A stretch of DNA of 12,909 bases from an uncultured Lachnospiraceae bacterium (GCA_910587955.1 CAJUNN010000044.1:13450-26358); one strand, 5' to 3'. Counted from the stretch's first letter, positions 1-6,818 are shown. Made by a program: numbers and translations. Notes: generated from the sequence alone by a model not told the origin.

Positions 1-57
1 TTTCTAAGGGAGAGGTTCTGATCGGGCGGCTGCGGAACTGGAATAGGAGACAGACTT

Positions 58-993
58 ATGGCAAATGTACAGAGTGTGGAGTTGAGCCAGCTGGTAGAAA
101 AGCTCAACCTGAAAAATGTAACACCCGATATTGATATGACAGGCAGGCAGCTGACCACGCCGGAGATCAACCGGCCGGCCCTGCAGCTGACCGGATATTT
201 TGATCATTTTGCGTCGGAGCGGGTGCAGATTGTGGGCTATGTGGAGTATACATATCTGCAGAGCCGTACCCACCAGGAGAAGTATCCCATCTATGAGCGT
301 TTCTTCTCCAGCAATATTCCCTGTGTGGTCTATACTTCCCAGACCAAGCCGGAGGAAGAAGCCCTGGAGCTGGCGCAGAAATACCAGGTGCCTCTTTTTG
401 TGACGGAAAGCAAGACCTCCAATTTTATGGCGGAGGCTATCCGCTGGATGAATGTGCAGCTGGCGCCGCGGATTTCCATACACGGCGTGCTAGTGGATGT
501 GTACGGCGAGGGTGTTCTGATTATGGGTGAAAGCGGCATCGGCAAGAGCGAAGCGGCCCTGGAGCTGATTAAGCGGGGACACCGCCTGGTGACGGATGAT
601 GTGGTGGAGATCCACAAGGTCAGCGACGATACGCTGATCGGCCGCTCCCCGGAGATTACCAAACACTTCATTGAGCTGCGGGGTATCGGGATTATTGATG
701 TGAAGACCCTGTTCGGCGTGGAGAGCGTGAAAGAAACCCAGTCTATTGATATGGTGATCAAACTGGAAGAGTGGGATCGGGATAAAGAGTATGACCGCCT
801 GGGCCTCACGGAGGAGTACACGGAGTTTTTGGGAAATAAGATTGTGTGTCATTCCCTGCCTATCCGGCCGGGCCGGAATCTGGCTATTATCGTGGAATCA
901 GCGGCTGTCAACCACAGACAGAAAAAGATGGGATACAATGCGGCGCAGGAACTGTACCGCCGTTTTCAGGAAAATATGTCTAAGAAACGCTAG
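58..993 (+). CDS. hprK: HPr kinase/phosphorylase
   Basis: Bifunctional cytoplasmic enzyme that phosphorylates HPr of the sugar phosphotransferase system on a serine (Ser46 in known HPr proteins) and also removes that phosphate, controlling carbon catabolite repression through CcpA in Firmicutes. Seen: 311 aa, the usual family length; N-terminal regulatory-type domain to about residue 130; His142; Walker A loop GESGIGKS at 157-164; Asp180/Asp181 in VTDDVVEI; and the HprK signature ELRGIGIIDV at 206-215. The ATG has AGGAGA seven bases upstream. Only 12 bases separate its stop from the glucokinase start, so the two are probably cotranscribed. No promoter is visible in the 57 bases upstream, so the operon may begin outside the window. 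Confidence 0.97.
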   Translation: MANVQSVELSQLVEKLNLKNVTPDIDMTGRQLTTPEINRPALQLTGYFDHFASERVQIVGYVEYTYLQSRTHQEKYPIYERFFSSNIPCVVYTSQTKPEEEALELAQKYQVPLFVTESKTSNFMAEAIRWMNVQLAPRISIHGVLVDVYGEGVLIMGESGIGKSEAALELIKRGHRLVTDDVVEIHKVSDDTLIGRSPEITKHFIELRGIGIIDVKTLFGVESVKETQSIDMVIKLEEWDRDKEYDRLGLTEEYTEFLGNKIVCHSLPIRPGRNLAIIVESAAVNHRQKKMGYNAAQELYRRFQENMSKKR

Positions 994-1005
994 GGGGAAA
1001 GAAAC

Positions 1006-1950
1006 ATGGCAGAGAAGAAAAAGTACTGTATCGGCGCGGATATCGGCGGAACTACCGTGAAACTGGGACTTTTTGACGCAGAGGGAAACGTGCTGGAGAA
1101 ATGGGAGATTCCCAGCCACACGGAAAACGAGGGCGCAGCCATTCTTCCGGATCTGGCGGCCTCCATCCGGGCCAAGCTGGAAGAGAGAAAACTGAGCCCG
1201 GAGGAAGTGGCAGGCGTGGGTGTGGGTGTGCCGGGACCTGTCTCTGAGGAGGGAGTAGTACCCCACACGGCCAATCTTGGCTGGGGATATAAAGAAGTAA
1301 CCCGGGAACTTTCCATGATGACGGGCCTGCCCTGCAAGGCGGGCAATGATGCCAATGTGGCTGCTCTGGGAGAGATGTGGATGGGAGGAGCCAAGGGATA
1401 TAAGAATGTCCTGCTTCTCACTCTGGGAACCGGCGTGGGCGGCGGTATCGTGGTAAACGGCCGGATTCTCACAGGTGCTCACGGGGCCGGAGGGGAGATT
1501 GGCCATATCCATGTGGAAGACGGAGTGGAAGATTCTTGCGGCTGCGGCAATCACGGCTGTCTGGAGCAGTTTGCGTCGGCTACGGGAATTGTCCGTATCT
1601 GCAAAGAGATCCTGGAAAGCAGTGAGGAGCCTTCCGCCCTGCGGGAGAGCGTGGTTACGGCAAAGGCTGTATTTGACGCAGTGAAACAGGGGGACGCCCT
1701 TGCTATGCGTACCGCGGAGCGTTTTGGAAAATATCTGGGAACGGCCTGTGCCGTTATGGCCTCTATTCTGGATCCGGACGTAATTGTTATCGGCGGCGGC
1801 GTGTCCAAAGCCGGAGAAGTGCTTCTGGACTATGTGCAGAAATATTACGGACCTGCAGTCTACAAGGCGGCCAGAGAGACGCCCTTTGTGCTGGCAACCC
1901 TGGGCAATGATGCGGGAATCTATGGCTGTGCCAAGCTGATTCTGGATTAG
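1006..1950 (+). CDS. glk: ROK-family glucokinase
   Basis: ATP-dependent cytoplasmic sugar kinase of the ROK family, most likely converting glucose to glucose 6-phosphate. Seen: 314 aa; phosphate-binding motif DIGGTT at 12-17; catalytic region GNDAN at 113-117 with Asp115; GTGVGGG at 141-147; EIGH at 164-167; and the zinc-binding ROK motif CGCGNHGCLE at 178-187, with Cys178, Cys180, Cys185 and His167 as likely ligands. The complete zinc motif and intact catalytic Asp argue for an active kinase rather than a ROK repressor, and there is no N-terminal helix-turn-helix. AGGGGGA lies eight bases before the ATG and overlaps the end of hprK's stop codon. Pairing with hprK fits a carbon-control operon. 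Substrate could be another hexose such as fructose, N-acetylglucosamine or N-acetylmannosamine, since ROK specificity cannot be read with certainty. Confidence 0.93.
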   Translation: MAEKKKYCIGADIGGTTVKLGLFDAEGNVLEKWEIPSHTENEGAAILPDLAASIRAKLEERKLSPEEVAGVGVGVPGPVSEEGVVPHTANLGWGYKEVTRELSMMTGLPCKAGNDANVAALGEMWMGGAKGYKNVLLLTLGTGVGGGIVVNGRILTGAHGAGGEIGHIHVEDGVEDSCGCGNHGCLEQFASATGIVRICKEILESSEEPSALRESVVTAKAVFDAVKQGDALAMRTAERFGKYLGTACAVMASILDPDVIVIGGGVSKAGEVLLDYVQKYYGPAVYKAARETPFVLATLGNDAGIYGCAKLILD

Positions 1951-1990
1951 CAGGGAAGGCGGAAGGAAGTTTTTTCCTGACGGAAAGCCA

Positions 1991-2019
1991 TTGACTTTTC
2001 CGGGAAAACATATTAGAAT
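1991..2019 (+). promoter_or_regulatory. sigma-A-type promoter after glk
   Basis: TTGACT at 1991-1996 and TAGAAT at 2014-2019 are separated by exactly 17 bases, an excellent vegetative promoter match. No start codon with a ribosome binding site follows it before the terminator at 2083-2119, so it appears to drive a short untranslated RNA or to be the remnant of a lost gene's promoter. Confidence 0.7.
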
Positions 2020-2025
2020 AAATAC

Positions 2026-2119
2026 AGCAAAAGATAATACATAGTTTGAGATACAAAAGAATAAGAAAATACAAATGATAACAAAGGCGTTACCAATTCC
2101 CGTGGTGACGCCTTTTTTC
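2026..2119 (+). ncRNA. candidate small RNA between glk and 2234-3193 gene
   Basis: Inferred transcript of about 90-95 nt bounded by the promoter at 1991-2019 and the intrinsic terminator at 2083-2119. The first 55 bases are A-rich and unstructured, ending in the terminator stem. The only ATG (2075) has no Shine-Dalgarno sequence and would read through the terminator. No known small RNA family is recognised. Alternative: a relic leader whose gene has been deleted. Confidence 0.4.
2083..2119 (+). terminator. intrinsic terminator, probably bidirectional
   Basis: Stem GGCGTTACC / GGTGACGCC (one G-T pair) with a nine-base loop and a run of T on the + strand side. Read on the - strand, the same stem is followed by TTTGTTATCATTT. 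It sits between the convergent glk and the gene at 2234-3193 and can end transcription from both. Confidence 0.8.
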
Positions 2120-2165
2120 TATTATTCGCAGAAGGGGTCATACACCCCTATCTCTCCCTTTTTAC

Positions 2166-2190
2166 AGGACTGCCTTGTCTGGGCAGTCCT
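2166..2190. other. perfect hairpin without T tract
   Basis: AGGACTGCC at 2166-2174 and GGCAGTCCT at 2182-2190 are perfect complements around a seven-base loop. It lies about 45 bases past the stop of the - strand gene at 2234. Neither strand carries a proper T tract next to it, so it is not a standard intrinsic terminator; it may protect a 3' end from nucleases. Confidence 0.45.
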
Positions 2191-2233
2191 TATTCCATAG
2201 GAGAATTTCAAGTGAAATGCGGACAGGCAAAGC

Positions 2234-3193
2234 TCACGCCCGCTTTGACAGGATTTGCTTTCTGCTAAACAGATAATCTCCGGGAGTTTTGGACATTTTT
2301 GCAATCTGATCCAGGAAAAAGTTGATCTGCAGATTTCGGCTGTTCTGGAGTTTTTCCCGGAGGGAGGAAAGAAAACGCTCCTTGTTTGAAGTGTCCGCTC
2401 CGGAAAATGTCTGGTCAAGCTTCACCTTCTGGAGTTTCTCGTACCGCTCTCCCTGACGTTTTTCATAATCCGCCTGGTTTTCGGCTATCAGATGGAGATT
2501 TTTCATGGCCCACCGGACGGCAAAGAAAGCTGCTTGTGTGGGGCCGTCTTCCGAAGCTTCCTGCAGTTTGCGGTAGGTTTCATAGTCCTTTGGGGATTCT
2601 CTTTCCATGGCGAAAAGATATTTATCCATCTGGTCTTCGTGTACATAGCCGTAGCCGTCTATTTGAATGATGCGTTTTACCTGGTAATTCATTTCGCAAG
2701 AACCAACCCGTGTTCCCTCTGTGCCGATTTTGGCTATGGAGCGTATGGCTTCCATAAAAGAAGATTTGGATGTGCCGTCCATAAATTGATCTGCAAGATA
2801 CTGTGCTTTTTCTACACCGAGGCTTATCTGGGCCAGCCGTTCTGCTTCGTCCAATCCGTGAACATTGTGGGGAAGCAGATCGTCCCGAATGATCCGGTAA
2901 ACATTATCCTTTAATTCCTGGCTTTTTCCCCGCAGCGCGTCGGTAATGGCATTGTCAATCCGGGCATAGCCGGTGTGAAAAGGCCTGACAGGTCCCGTTT
3001 CTATAAGAACAGGCTTTGGTTTTTGAGCAGGGGCGGAGGAGGCGTTCTTGTTAACGGCAAGCGGCTCTGTATTCATGGGTTTTACAGAAGGAAAATTTTC
3101 CCTTATCTTAGCATCCTGTTCCGGAGAAATTTGCTCGGATAAGGGGCGGATAGCCTGATGGCCTGTGGAATGATAGCAGGTACATTTTATCAT
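2234..3193 (-). CDS. unrecognised 319-aa soluble protein
   Basis: I do not recognise the family. The start is well supported: GGAGG lies eight bases before the ATG. There is no signal peptide or membrane segment. Residues 1-65 are low-complexity, Pro/Ala/Lys-rich and probably disordered. From about residue 70 the protein is mostly helical and charged: a segment rich in Asp, Leu and Glu (HNVHGLDEAERLAQISLG region, about 110-130), then a Gly/Thr-rich stretch with GTEGTRVGSCEMNYQVKRII near 168-187, and a basic coiled-coil-like C-terminus after about 240. It is transcribed alone, behind the bactofilin terminator and its own weak promoter, and converges on glk. Codon and base use resemble the neighbouring chromosomal genes. 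The tidy ribosome binding site and lack of internal stops support a real gene; function unknown. Confidence 0.8.
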   Translation of the reverse strand: MIKCTCYHSTGHQAIRPLSEQISPEQDAKIRENFPSVKPMNTEPLAVNKNASSAPAQKPKPVLIETGPVRPFHTGYARIDNAITDALRGKSQELKDNVYRIIRDDLLPHNVHGLDEAERLAQISLGVEKAQYLADQFMDGTSKSSFMEAIRSIAKIGTEGTRVGSCEMNYQVKRIIQIDGYGYVHEDQMDKYLFAMERESPKDYETYRKLQEASEDGPTQAAFFAVRWAMKNLHLIAENQADYEKRQGERYEKLQKVKLDQTFSGADTSNKERFLSSLREKLQNSRNLQINFFLDQIAKMSKTPGDYLFSRKQILSKRA

Positions 3194-3228
3194 AGAGACT
3201 GCCTCCTAGTTTATACTTTTATATTCGT

Positions 3229-3257
3229 TATATCGGCAGGATATTGCCGTTTGACAA
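3229..3257 (-). promoter_or_regulatory. candidate promoter for the 2234-3193 gene
   Basis: On the - strand TTGTCA (3252-3257) is followed after 17 bases by GATATA (3229-3234); TATAAC two bases further is an alternative -10. A perfect five-base inverted repeat, CGGCA/TGCCG (3234-3249), lies in the spacer and could be an operator. The -10 match is weak. Confidence 0.35.
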
Positions 3258-3285
3258 GAGCAAGCCAGGATAATTCCGAAAAAAC

Positions 3286-3327
3286 AGGCAACAAAACTGC
3301 CGCACAGAATATTCCGTGCGGCAGTTT
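3286..3327 (-). terminator. intrinsic terminator after bactofilin
   Basis: On the - strand a 12-bp perfect stem (arms 3316-3327 and 3294-3305, ten-base loop) is followed by TTTTGTTGCC and then a further T run. It begins 12 bases after the bactofilin stop codon and ends the M23-like/bactofilin operon. Confidence 0.88.
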
Positions 3328-3339
3328 CATGCAGATTGC

Positions 3340-3837
3340 TTATATTTCGTCGTATTTTCCCTCGTCGGTAAGGTCCACGGGCTCTGCTGCCTGGGGTGCA
3401 GGTTTTGCAGCAGGAGCGGCGGGCTTTGCCGCAGGGGAAGCAGGTTTTTCCATGGGAGCGGCAGTCTTTGCAACAGCCACAGCCATGGTACAGCGGCCGT
3501 CAAAGTAAGCGTTCTCGTCGATGACAAGAGATTTGGCCGTAATATTGCCTACCACCCTTCCGGTGGAGAAGAGTTCCATCTTTCCCTGTGAAATAATGTC
3601 GCCGTCCACCTTGCCGGAGACAATGACGTTCTGTGCTGCAATATTTCCCTGGATCTGTCCTTCTGTGCCGATGATCAGATTTCCCTGGCAGGTACAATTA
3701 CCGTTTACCTTGCCGTCCACACGGATGGTTTCCGGTGCCGACAGATTGCCGTCAAAAACGGCTCCCGGTCCGATGATGGTACCGATTTTTCCCTGGGTTT
3801 CGGCTGCAGGTGCAGCAGTTTTGGTTTTTCCTAACAT
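3340..3837 (-). CDS. bactofilin (polymer-forming cytoskeletal protein)
   Basis: Bactofilins polymerise without nucleotide into filaments that scaffold cell-wall enzymes, usually at the membrane. Seen: 165 aa; short N-terminal tail; then residues 18-118 consist of repeating Gly/Val/Ile-rich turns (IIGPGAVFDGNL, IRVDGKVNGN, IIGTEGQIQGNI, VIVSGKVDGDI, STGRVVGNI) typical of the bactofilin beta-helix. A low-complexity Ala/Pro/Lys tail follows at 120-152, ending in an acidic segment DLTDEGKYDEI. AAGGAGG lies nine bases before the ATG. It is the second gene after the membrane-anchored M23-like protein, 21 bases downstream, matching the recurrent bactofilin-M23 gene pairing seen in other bacteria, where the two act together in local peptidoglycan remodelling. 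The tail may contact the partner or the membrane; this is inference. Confidence 0.93.
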   Translation of the reverse strand: MLGKTKTAAPAAETQGKIGTIIGPGAVFDGNLSAPETIRVDGKVNGNCTCQGNLIIGTEGQIQGNIAAQNVIVSGKVDGDIISQGKMELFSTGRVVGNITAKSLVIDENAYFDGRCTMAVAVAKTAAPMEKPASPAAKPAAPAAKPAPQAAEPVDLTDEGKYDEI

Positions 3838-3858
3838 GTTATGTAACCTCCTTATAAT

Positions 3859-4584
3859 TTATCCTTTTGCATCAATGACAGACAATGGATCCACGGTTTC
3901 ACCATTTAAGATGATTTGATAATCCAGCTGTGTGTCGTCTGTGGTAATGGTGAGCAGGGGATCTCCTTGCTGGACCTGACCTCCTTCTTCCACCTTTACT
4001 TCCGCTTCCTCGTGACAGAGGTAGCGCGTCTGATAACCGCCTTCATGCTCAATCTCAATAATGTGGGAGTAAGTATCGTCGGAGCTGACGGCGGTAACGG
4101 TGCCGCTGCCTGCGGCAACGATGGTGCCCTCCCGGTATGTACTGATTGCAATATAAGGTGATTCTTCCGAGTAGGTAGATTTTAAAACCCCCGCTCCCTC
4201 GGACGGATAACGGTCCGGGACGGGCGGTTCTTCCGGTTCCGGCGGTGTTTCTTCTTCCGGCGGCGGATTTTCTGCCTGCTGGCGGAGGGCTTCGTTTTCC
4301 TTGGCCAGCGATTCTTTATCTTTTGTTAAAGTTTCCTTTTCGGCTTCCAGCTGCTGTATGGTCTGTTCCTGAGAGGCAAGCTGCTCCTTTAGTCCTTTGG
4401 GCTCTCGCGGTGCGGTAAGTGCGCGGCCGGCAAAAAATCCTGCGGCGGCGAAGACGAGGAGCAGCAGGGGAAGCATCAGACGGAGTGTCCAGGCAGACAG
4501 TTGGAACTGCTTGGTTCTTCCGTCCAGATTGGAGATGAAAAGCACAGAAAAGGATTCCCTGCGTTTATGTCTTTGATCTTTCAT
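3859..4584 (-). CDS. membrane-anchored degenerate M23/LytM-like protein
   Basis: Single-pass protein with an extracytoplasmic LytM-like fold, probably a wall-hydrolase regulator or bactofilin partner rather than an enzyme. The start at 4584 (MKDQRH) is chosen because AGGAGG lies six bases upstream; a longer reading of nine extra residues has no ribosome binding site. Of 241 aa: basic cytoplasmic N-terminus; membrane helix about 33-55; coiled coil about 63-105; Pro/Glu-rich linker 107-125; LytM-like beta domain about 145-238 with GTIVAAGSGTVTAV and GGQVQQGDPLLTI, both typical of the M23 core. The usual zinc-binding HxxxD segment is replaced by YIAIS, and the HxH motif by QLD, so all metal ligands appear lost. 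It is the first gene of the operon with bactofilin, behind its own promoter. Confidence 0.85.
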   Translation of the reverse strand: MKDQRHKRRESFSVLFISNLDGRTKQFQLSAWTLRLMLPLLLLVFAAAGFFAGRALTAPREPKGLKEQLASQEQTIQQLEAEKETLTKDKESLAKENEALRQQAENPPPEEETPPEPEEPPVPDRYPSEGAGVLKSTYSEESPYIAISTYREGTIVAAGSGTVTAVSSDDTYSHIIEIEHEGGYQTRYLCHEEAEVKVEEGGQVQQGDPLLTITTDDTQLDYQIILNGETVDPLSVIDAKG

Positions 4585-4606
4585 CCTTAAACCTCCTGTA
4601 GTTCTT

Positions 4607-4636
4607 ATCATACCACAGATGCCTTTTGGGACGCAA
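4607..4636 (-). promoter_or_regulatory. promoter of the M23-like/bactofilin operon
   Basis: On the - strand TTGCGT (4631-4636) and TATGAT (4607-4612) are separated by 18 bases. The -10 is a five-of-six match and sits about 20 bases before the ATG at 4584. Confidence 0.55.
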
Positions 4637-4676
4637 GAGCCAGTGGCAATTCAAATTTATAAGAAAATTCTGCCGT

Positions 4677-5046
4677 TCAGGACACTTCTTTACTGTTTTT
4701 GAGGTTTTGCCGGGAAAATGAGGATTCTTTTTTTCGGTTCTGCCGCAGAAAAATCTGGCCTTGTTCCAGATAAAATTCTTTTTGTTCGAGGGTCAGGGAG
4801 CGGAAGATGTGAAGCAGAAGCTCTTCGTTCGTTGAGAGGGATTCCTCCCTGTGATGATCCAGAAGGAAATCCGCGGTCACATGGAAATAATCGGCGGCCC
4901 GTATCAGGGTTCTGAAATCAGGCTCGCGGGTTCCCTGTATATAGTTTCCAAGGACGGAGGGGGACAGATCCAGAGCATTTGCCAGTTGTTTCTGCGTCAT
5001 ATTATTCAGTTCCAGCAGTTTTTTTCAAAATTTTTCCAAATTTCAT
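4677..5046 (-). pseudogene. XRE-type HTH regulator with a one-base frameshift
   Basis: Cro/C1-type DNA-binding regulator. The body (from the ATG at 5000) has QKQLANALDLSPSVLGNYIQ, an HTH of XRE type, followed by a helical C-terminal half with LTLEQKEFYLEQG and a basic end. The natural N-terminus is in another frame: an ATG at 5046 with AAGGAGG six bases upstream encodes MKFGKILKK, then meets TAA at 5002-5004. Removing one A from the run of seven A (5019-5025 on the + strand as T7) joins the frames into a 122-aa protein with MKFGKILKKLLELNNMTQKQ, a normal XRE N-terminus. Translation from 5000 has no ribosome binding site and would lose the first helix. A further in-frame ATG at 5097 with AGGAGG, just after abiEii, would prepend 17 residues. 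The cause may be a true pseudogene, transcriptional slippage or phase variation at A7, or a sequencing error. Confidence 0.75.
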
Positions 5047-5066
5047 TCTTGTCCTCCTTTTTCCGT

Positions 5067-5088
5067 TATTGTATACCTGATATTGTAT
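5067..5088. repeat. direct repeats upstream of the XRE gene
   Basis: TATTGTAT occurs at 5067-5074 and 5081-5088, spaced 14 bases start to start, between the two candidate starts of the XRE gene. It could be an autoregulatory operator. No binding family is recognised. Confidence 0.35.
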
Positions 5089-5113
5089 CTTTACCATTGT
5101 TTTTCCTCCTAAA

Positions 5114-6010
5114 TCACATCCACTTGCTGTTAGCAGCAGACCATTTTTTAGTAAATGTTTTTCCTCCAACTGCCGCTGTAAACGGCTTTTCAAGAAAATT
5201 CTGTATTGTTTTCAGGATGGTACTGTAATCCTCCGTCTTGGTATTGATCATGCGGACAAACGCTTTCCACTTCTTCTGCATGGCAGCATCATTGACAAAG
5301 CTTATAACTTGCTCAAACTGTTCCGCCGTAAAACTATGCTCTCGGTTTGTAAAGGTCTTTCTGAGTGCTTCGGATAGCACCTTGCCATCAAAATTAAACT
5401 TATTGGCGATATAATAAATGTCATAGTAGTCTTTCATTCGGCTGGAAAACTCCATCAGGCTGAGGATCGCATCTATCTTTTCAGCGATGGTAGTCTCAAC
5501 AGAATAAGTATTCACCGTAGGCGCATCAAAATCGGAAAGCTGTGTAGGGATTTTATGTTTTTCTTGCTTTGGTACAATAACATCACCAATGCCAACGTCA
5601 ATGTTAAAAGGTGTTTTGGCGTTTTTGATTCGGGCAACCAAGGAAGCACCAATGCCGGCGTATTTTTTGGCAACAGCAATAGGTGCAATATCTTTGATTT
5701 CAAAGGTAATAAAATCATTTCCAGTTTCGGTTGCGATAATCTCTTCAAGAATTGCGTTCAGCTGTTCGGGAGTGTTGGGCATCCGACGCAGCAGAAAATC
5801 TACATCGACTGTCACATGACTATCAAAGTCAGTAAGGGAGTAGAGGAACAGACCACCTTTCAGCACAAGGTTTTCAGCATATTTGGATTTTTCCAAACGA
5901 CGCAAAAACTCTTCTTGACAGAAAAGTTGAAGGCAGAGTTGATAACTTCTGCCGTTTTCAGCAGCTTTATTTTTTAGTCGTGCAAGCACGGATGCTGCCA
6001 TATCAGCCAT
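5114..6010 (-). CDS. abiEii: AbiEii nucleotidyltransferase toxin
   Basis: Toxin of the type IV AbiE toxin-antitoxin system; a DNA polymerase beta-like nucleotidyltransferase that acts in the cytoplasm and arrests growth, protecting the population from phage. Seen in 298 aa: KGG at 51-53 followed by DVDF at 69-72, the nucleotidyltransferase Gly pair and metal-binding Asp pair; NIDVGIGD at 136-143; and EKIDAILSL with SRMKDYYDIYYI between 177 and 201, the family's conserved helical block. All key acidic residues are present, so it should be active. It overlaps abiEi by eight bases (ATGGCTGA), a translationally coupled arrangement, with GGAGG eight bases before the ATG. Lower GC than its neighbours suggests acquisition. 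MADM offers a second ATG at 6001. Confidence 0.93.
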   Translation of the reverse strand: MADMAASVLARLKNKAAENGRSYQLCLQLFCQEEFLRRLEKSKYAENLVLKGGLFLYSLTDFDSHVTVDVDFLLRRMPNTPEQLNAILEEIIATETGNDFITFEIKDIAPIAVAKKYAGIGASLVARIKNAKTPFNIDVGIGDVIVPKQEKHKIPTQLSDFDAPTVNTYSVETTIAEKIDAILSLMEFSSRMKDYYDIYYIANKFNFDGKVLSEALRKTFTNREHSFTAEQFEQVISFVNDAAMQKKWKAFVRMINTKTEDYSTILKTIQNFLEKPFTAAVGGKTFTKKWSAANSKWM

Positions 6011-6608
6011 TTAGTAGTACCTCCATAAGTTCTGTAACCTTTTTATACACACGCAGCTTCTTTGCATAAACAGAAAGGTTATTCAAATTTTTCTTTTTGT
6101 CGTTTGCATAGGCATGTATTGCCTTATGAAACACCTCACTATCAAGGCGTGAACGATACTTAAAGCAATCGCAAATCGTGCGTTCACGGTCATAAACAGA
6201 AAGCATAACGCCATCAAAATTATCGGTGGTCTTCCCAAGCTCGTATAAATCTTGCTGCACATAATACGGTTGCAGGACAAGAGCATCTATATCAAGTTTT
6301 TTCCTGGACATAGAACGAGGTACGGCGATAGACCATTTACGAGGTGTGAAGTCGCTGTATCCATAATGGAACAGAGCAGATTCAACACAGACGACTCCTT
6401 GCGGAATGAGTGTGGCGAGTAGCTGTTCTTCGGAAACAAATGATTGTGCTGCAAGCTGATAGTATCCGTGGCGCACACGACCAAGAAATCCAGCGTTGCA
6501 CATATTAACAACATCGGCAGCTCGCATTCCAGCAGCAACAAAGTCAGAAGATTTTGCGACACCGCCTTTGCTGTCGATGACGTTTTTTGCTATTTCGTGG
6601 AGATTCAC
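6003..6608 (-). CDS. abiEi: AbiEi antitoxin / autorepressor
   Basis: Antitoxin partner of AbiEii. Known AbiEi proteins pair an N-terminal winged-helix domain that represses the operon with a C-terminal domain required for antitoxis. Seen in 201 aa: N-terminal helix-rich DNA-binding region about 1-60 (VINSKGG-like start, AADVVNMCNAGFLGRVRHGYY), then the conserved core with ESALFHYGYSDFTPRKW near 76-92, VYDRERTICDCFKYRSRL near 138-155, and a basic C-terminal helix. The start is GTG at 6608: it is the most upstream possible, an in-frame TGA lies immediately before it, and AGGTGA is four bases upstream. It is first in the operon, overlapping abiEii. Promoter and a strong inverted-repeat operator lie upstream. 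Confidence 0.92.
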   Translation of the reverse strand: MNLHEIAKNVIDSKGGVAKSSDFVAAGMRAADVVNMCNAGFLGRVRHGYYQLAAQSFVSEEQLLATLIPQGVVCVESALFHYGYSDFTPRKWSIAVPRSMSRKKLDIDALVLQPYYVQQDLYELGKTTDNFDGVMLSVYDRERTICDCFKYRSRLDSEVFHKAIHAYANDKKKNLNNLSVYAKKLRVYKKVTELMEVLLNG

Positions 6609-6628
6609 TCACTCACCTACTTTCAAAA

Positions 6629-6662
6629 ATTCACGCACAAGAAGCTGATTCTTGTGTTGAAT
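6629..6662. promoter_or_regulatory. likely AbiEi operator (inverted repeat)
   Basis: CACAAGAA (6636-6643) and TTCTTGTG (6649-6656) are perfect complements around five bases, extended by ATTCA/TGAAT at the outer edges. It lies between the promoter and the GTG start of abiEi. A second, imperfect copy of the half-site, CACAA...TGTG at 6706-6728, lies upstream of the -35. Two inverted repeats at the promoter is the arrangement reported for autorepressing AbiEi proteins. Confidence 0.65.
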
Positions 6663-6665
6663 TTT

Positions 6666-6694
6666 ATTCTATCACAAGATGGGCAATTTTTCAA
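6666..6694 (-). promoter_or_regulatory. promoter of the abiE operon
   Basis: On the - strand TTGAAA (6689-6694) and TAGAAT (6666-6671) are separated by exactly 17 bases, a strong vegetative promoter. Transcription would start near 6659, within the operator. Confidence 0.75.
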
Positions 6695-6735
6695 TAAAAT
6701 ATACGCACAAACTATTGATTATTATGTGTGAAATT

Positions 6736-6770
6736 AAAAAACCCCTAGCCACCCGTTTTACGGGTGGGGG
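6736..6770 (-). terminator. orphan leftward terminator-like hairpin
   Basis: CCACCCGT (6749-6756) and ACGGGTGG (6760-6767) form a perfect eight-bp stem, extendable by CCC/GGG past a short bulge. On the - strand it is followed by TTTTTT (6736-6741). It has the form of an intrinsic terminator for leftward transcription, but the next gene to the right (6845) is rightward. It may be left by a lost gene, or be a hairpin end of a departed insertion element such as the IS200/IS605 type; the latter is a guess. Confidence 0.6.
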
Positions 6771-6789
6771 CAACTTTCTATAGATAAGT

Positions 6790-6818
6790 TTGATTTTTTC
6801 CTTTATCTATGATAAGAT
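6790..6818 (+). promoter_or_regulatory. promoter of the DUF2142-like gene
   Basis: TTGATT (6790-6795) and TAAGAT (6813-6818) are 17 bases apart, 26 bases before the ATG. An inverted repeat ATAGATAA (6780-6787) / TTATCTAT (6803-6810) overlaps the -35 and spacer and might be an operator. Confidence 0.55.

Noticed and set aside
1..21. Tail of an upstream gene ending at TGA 19-21
   Set aside because: Only six codons are visible and a second frame also stops at once, so the reading frame and product cannot be assigned.
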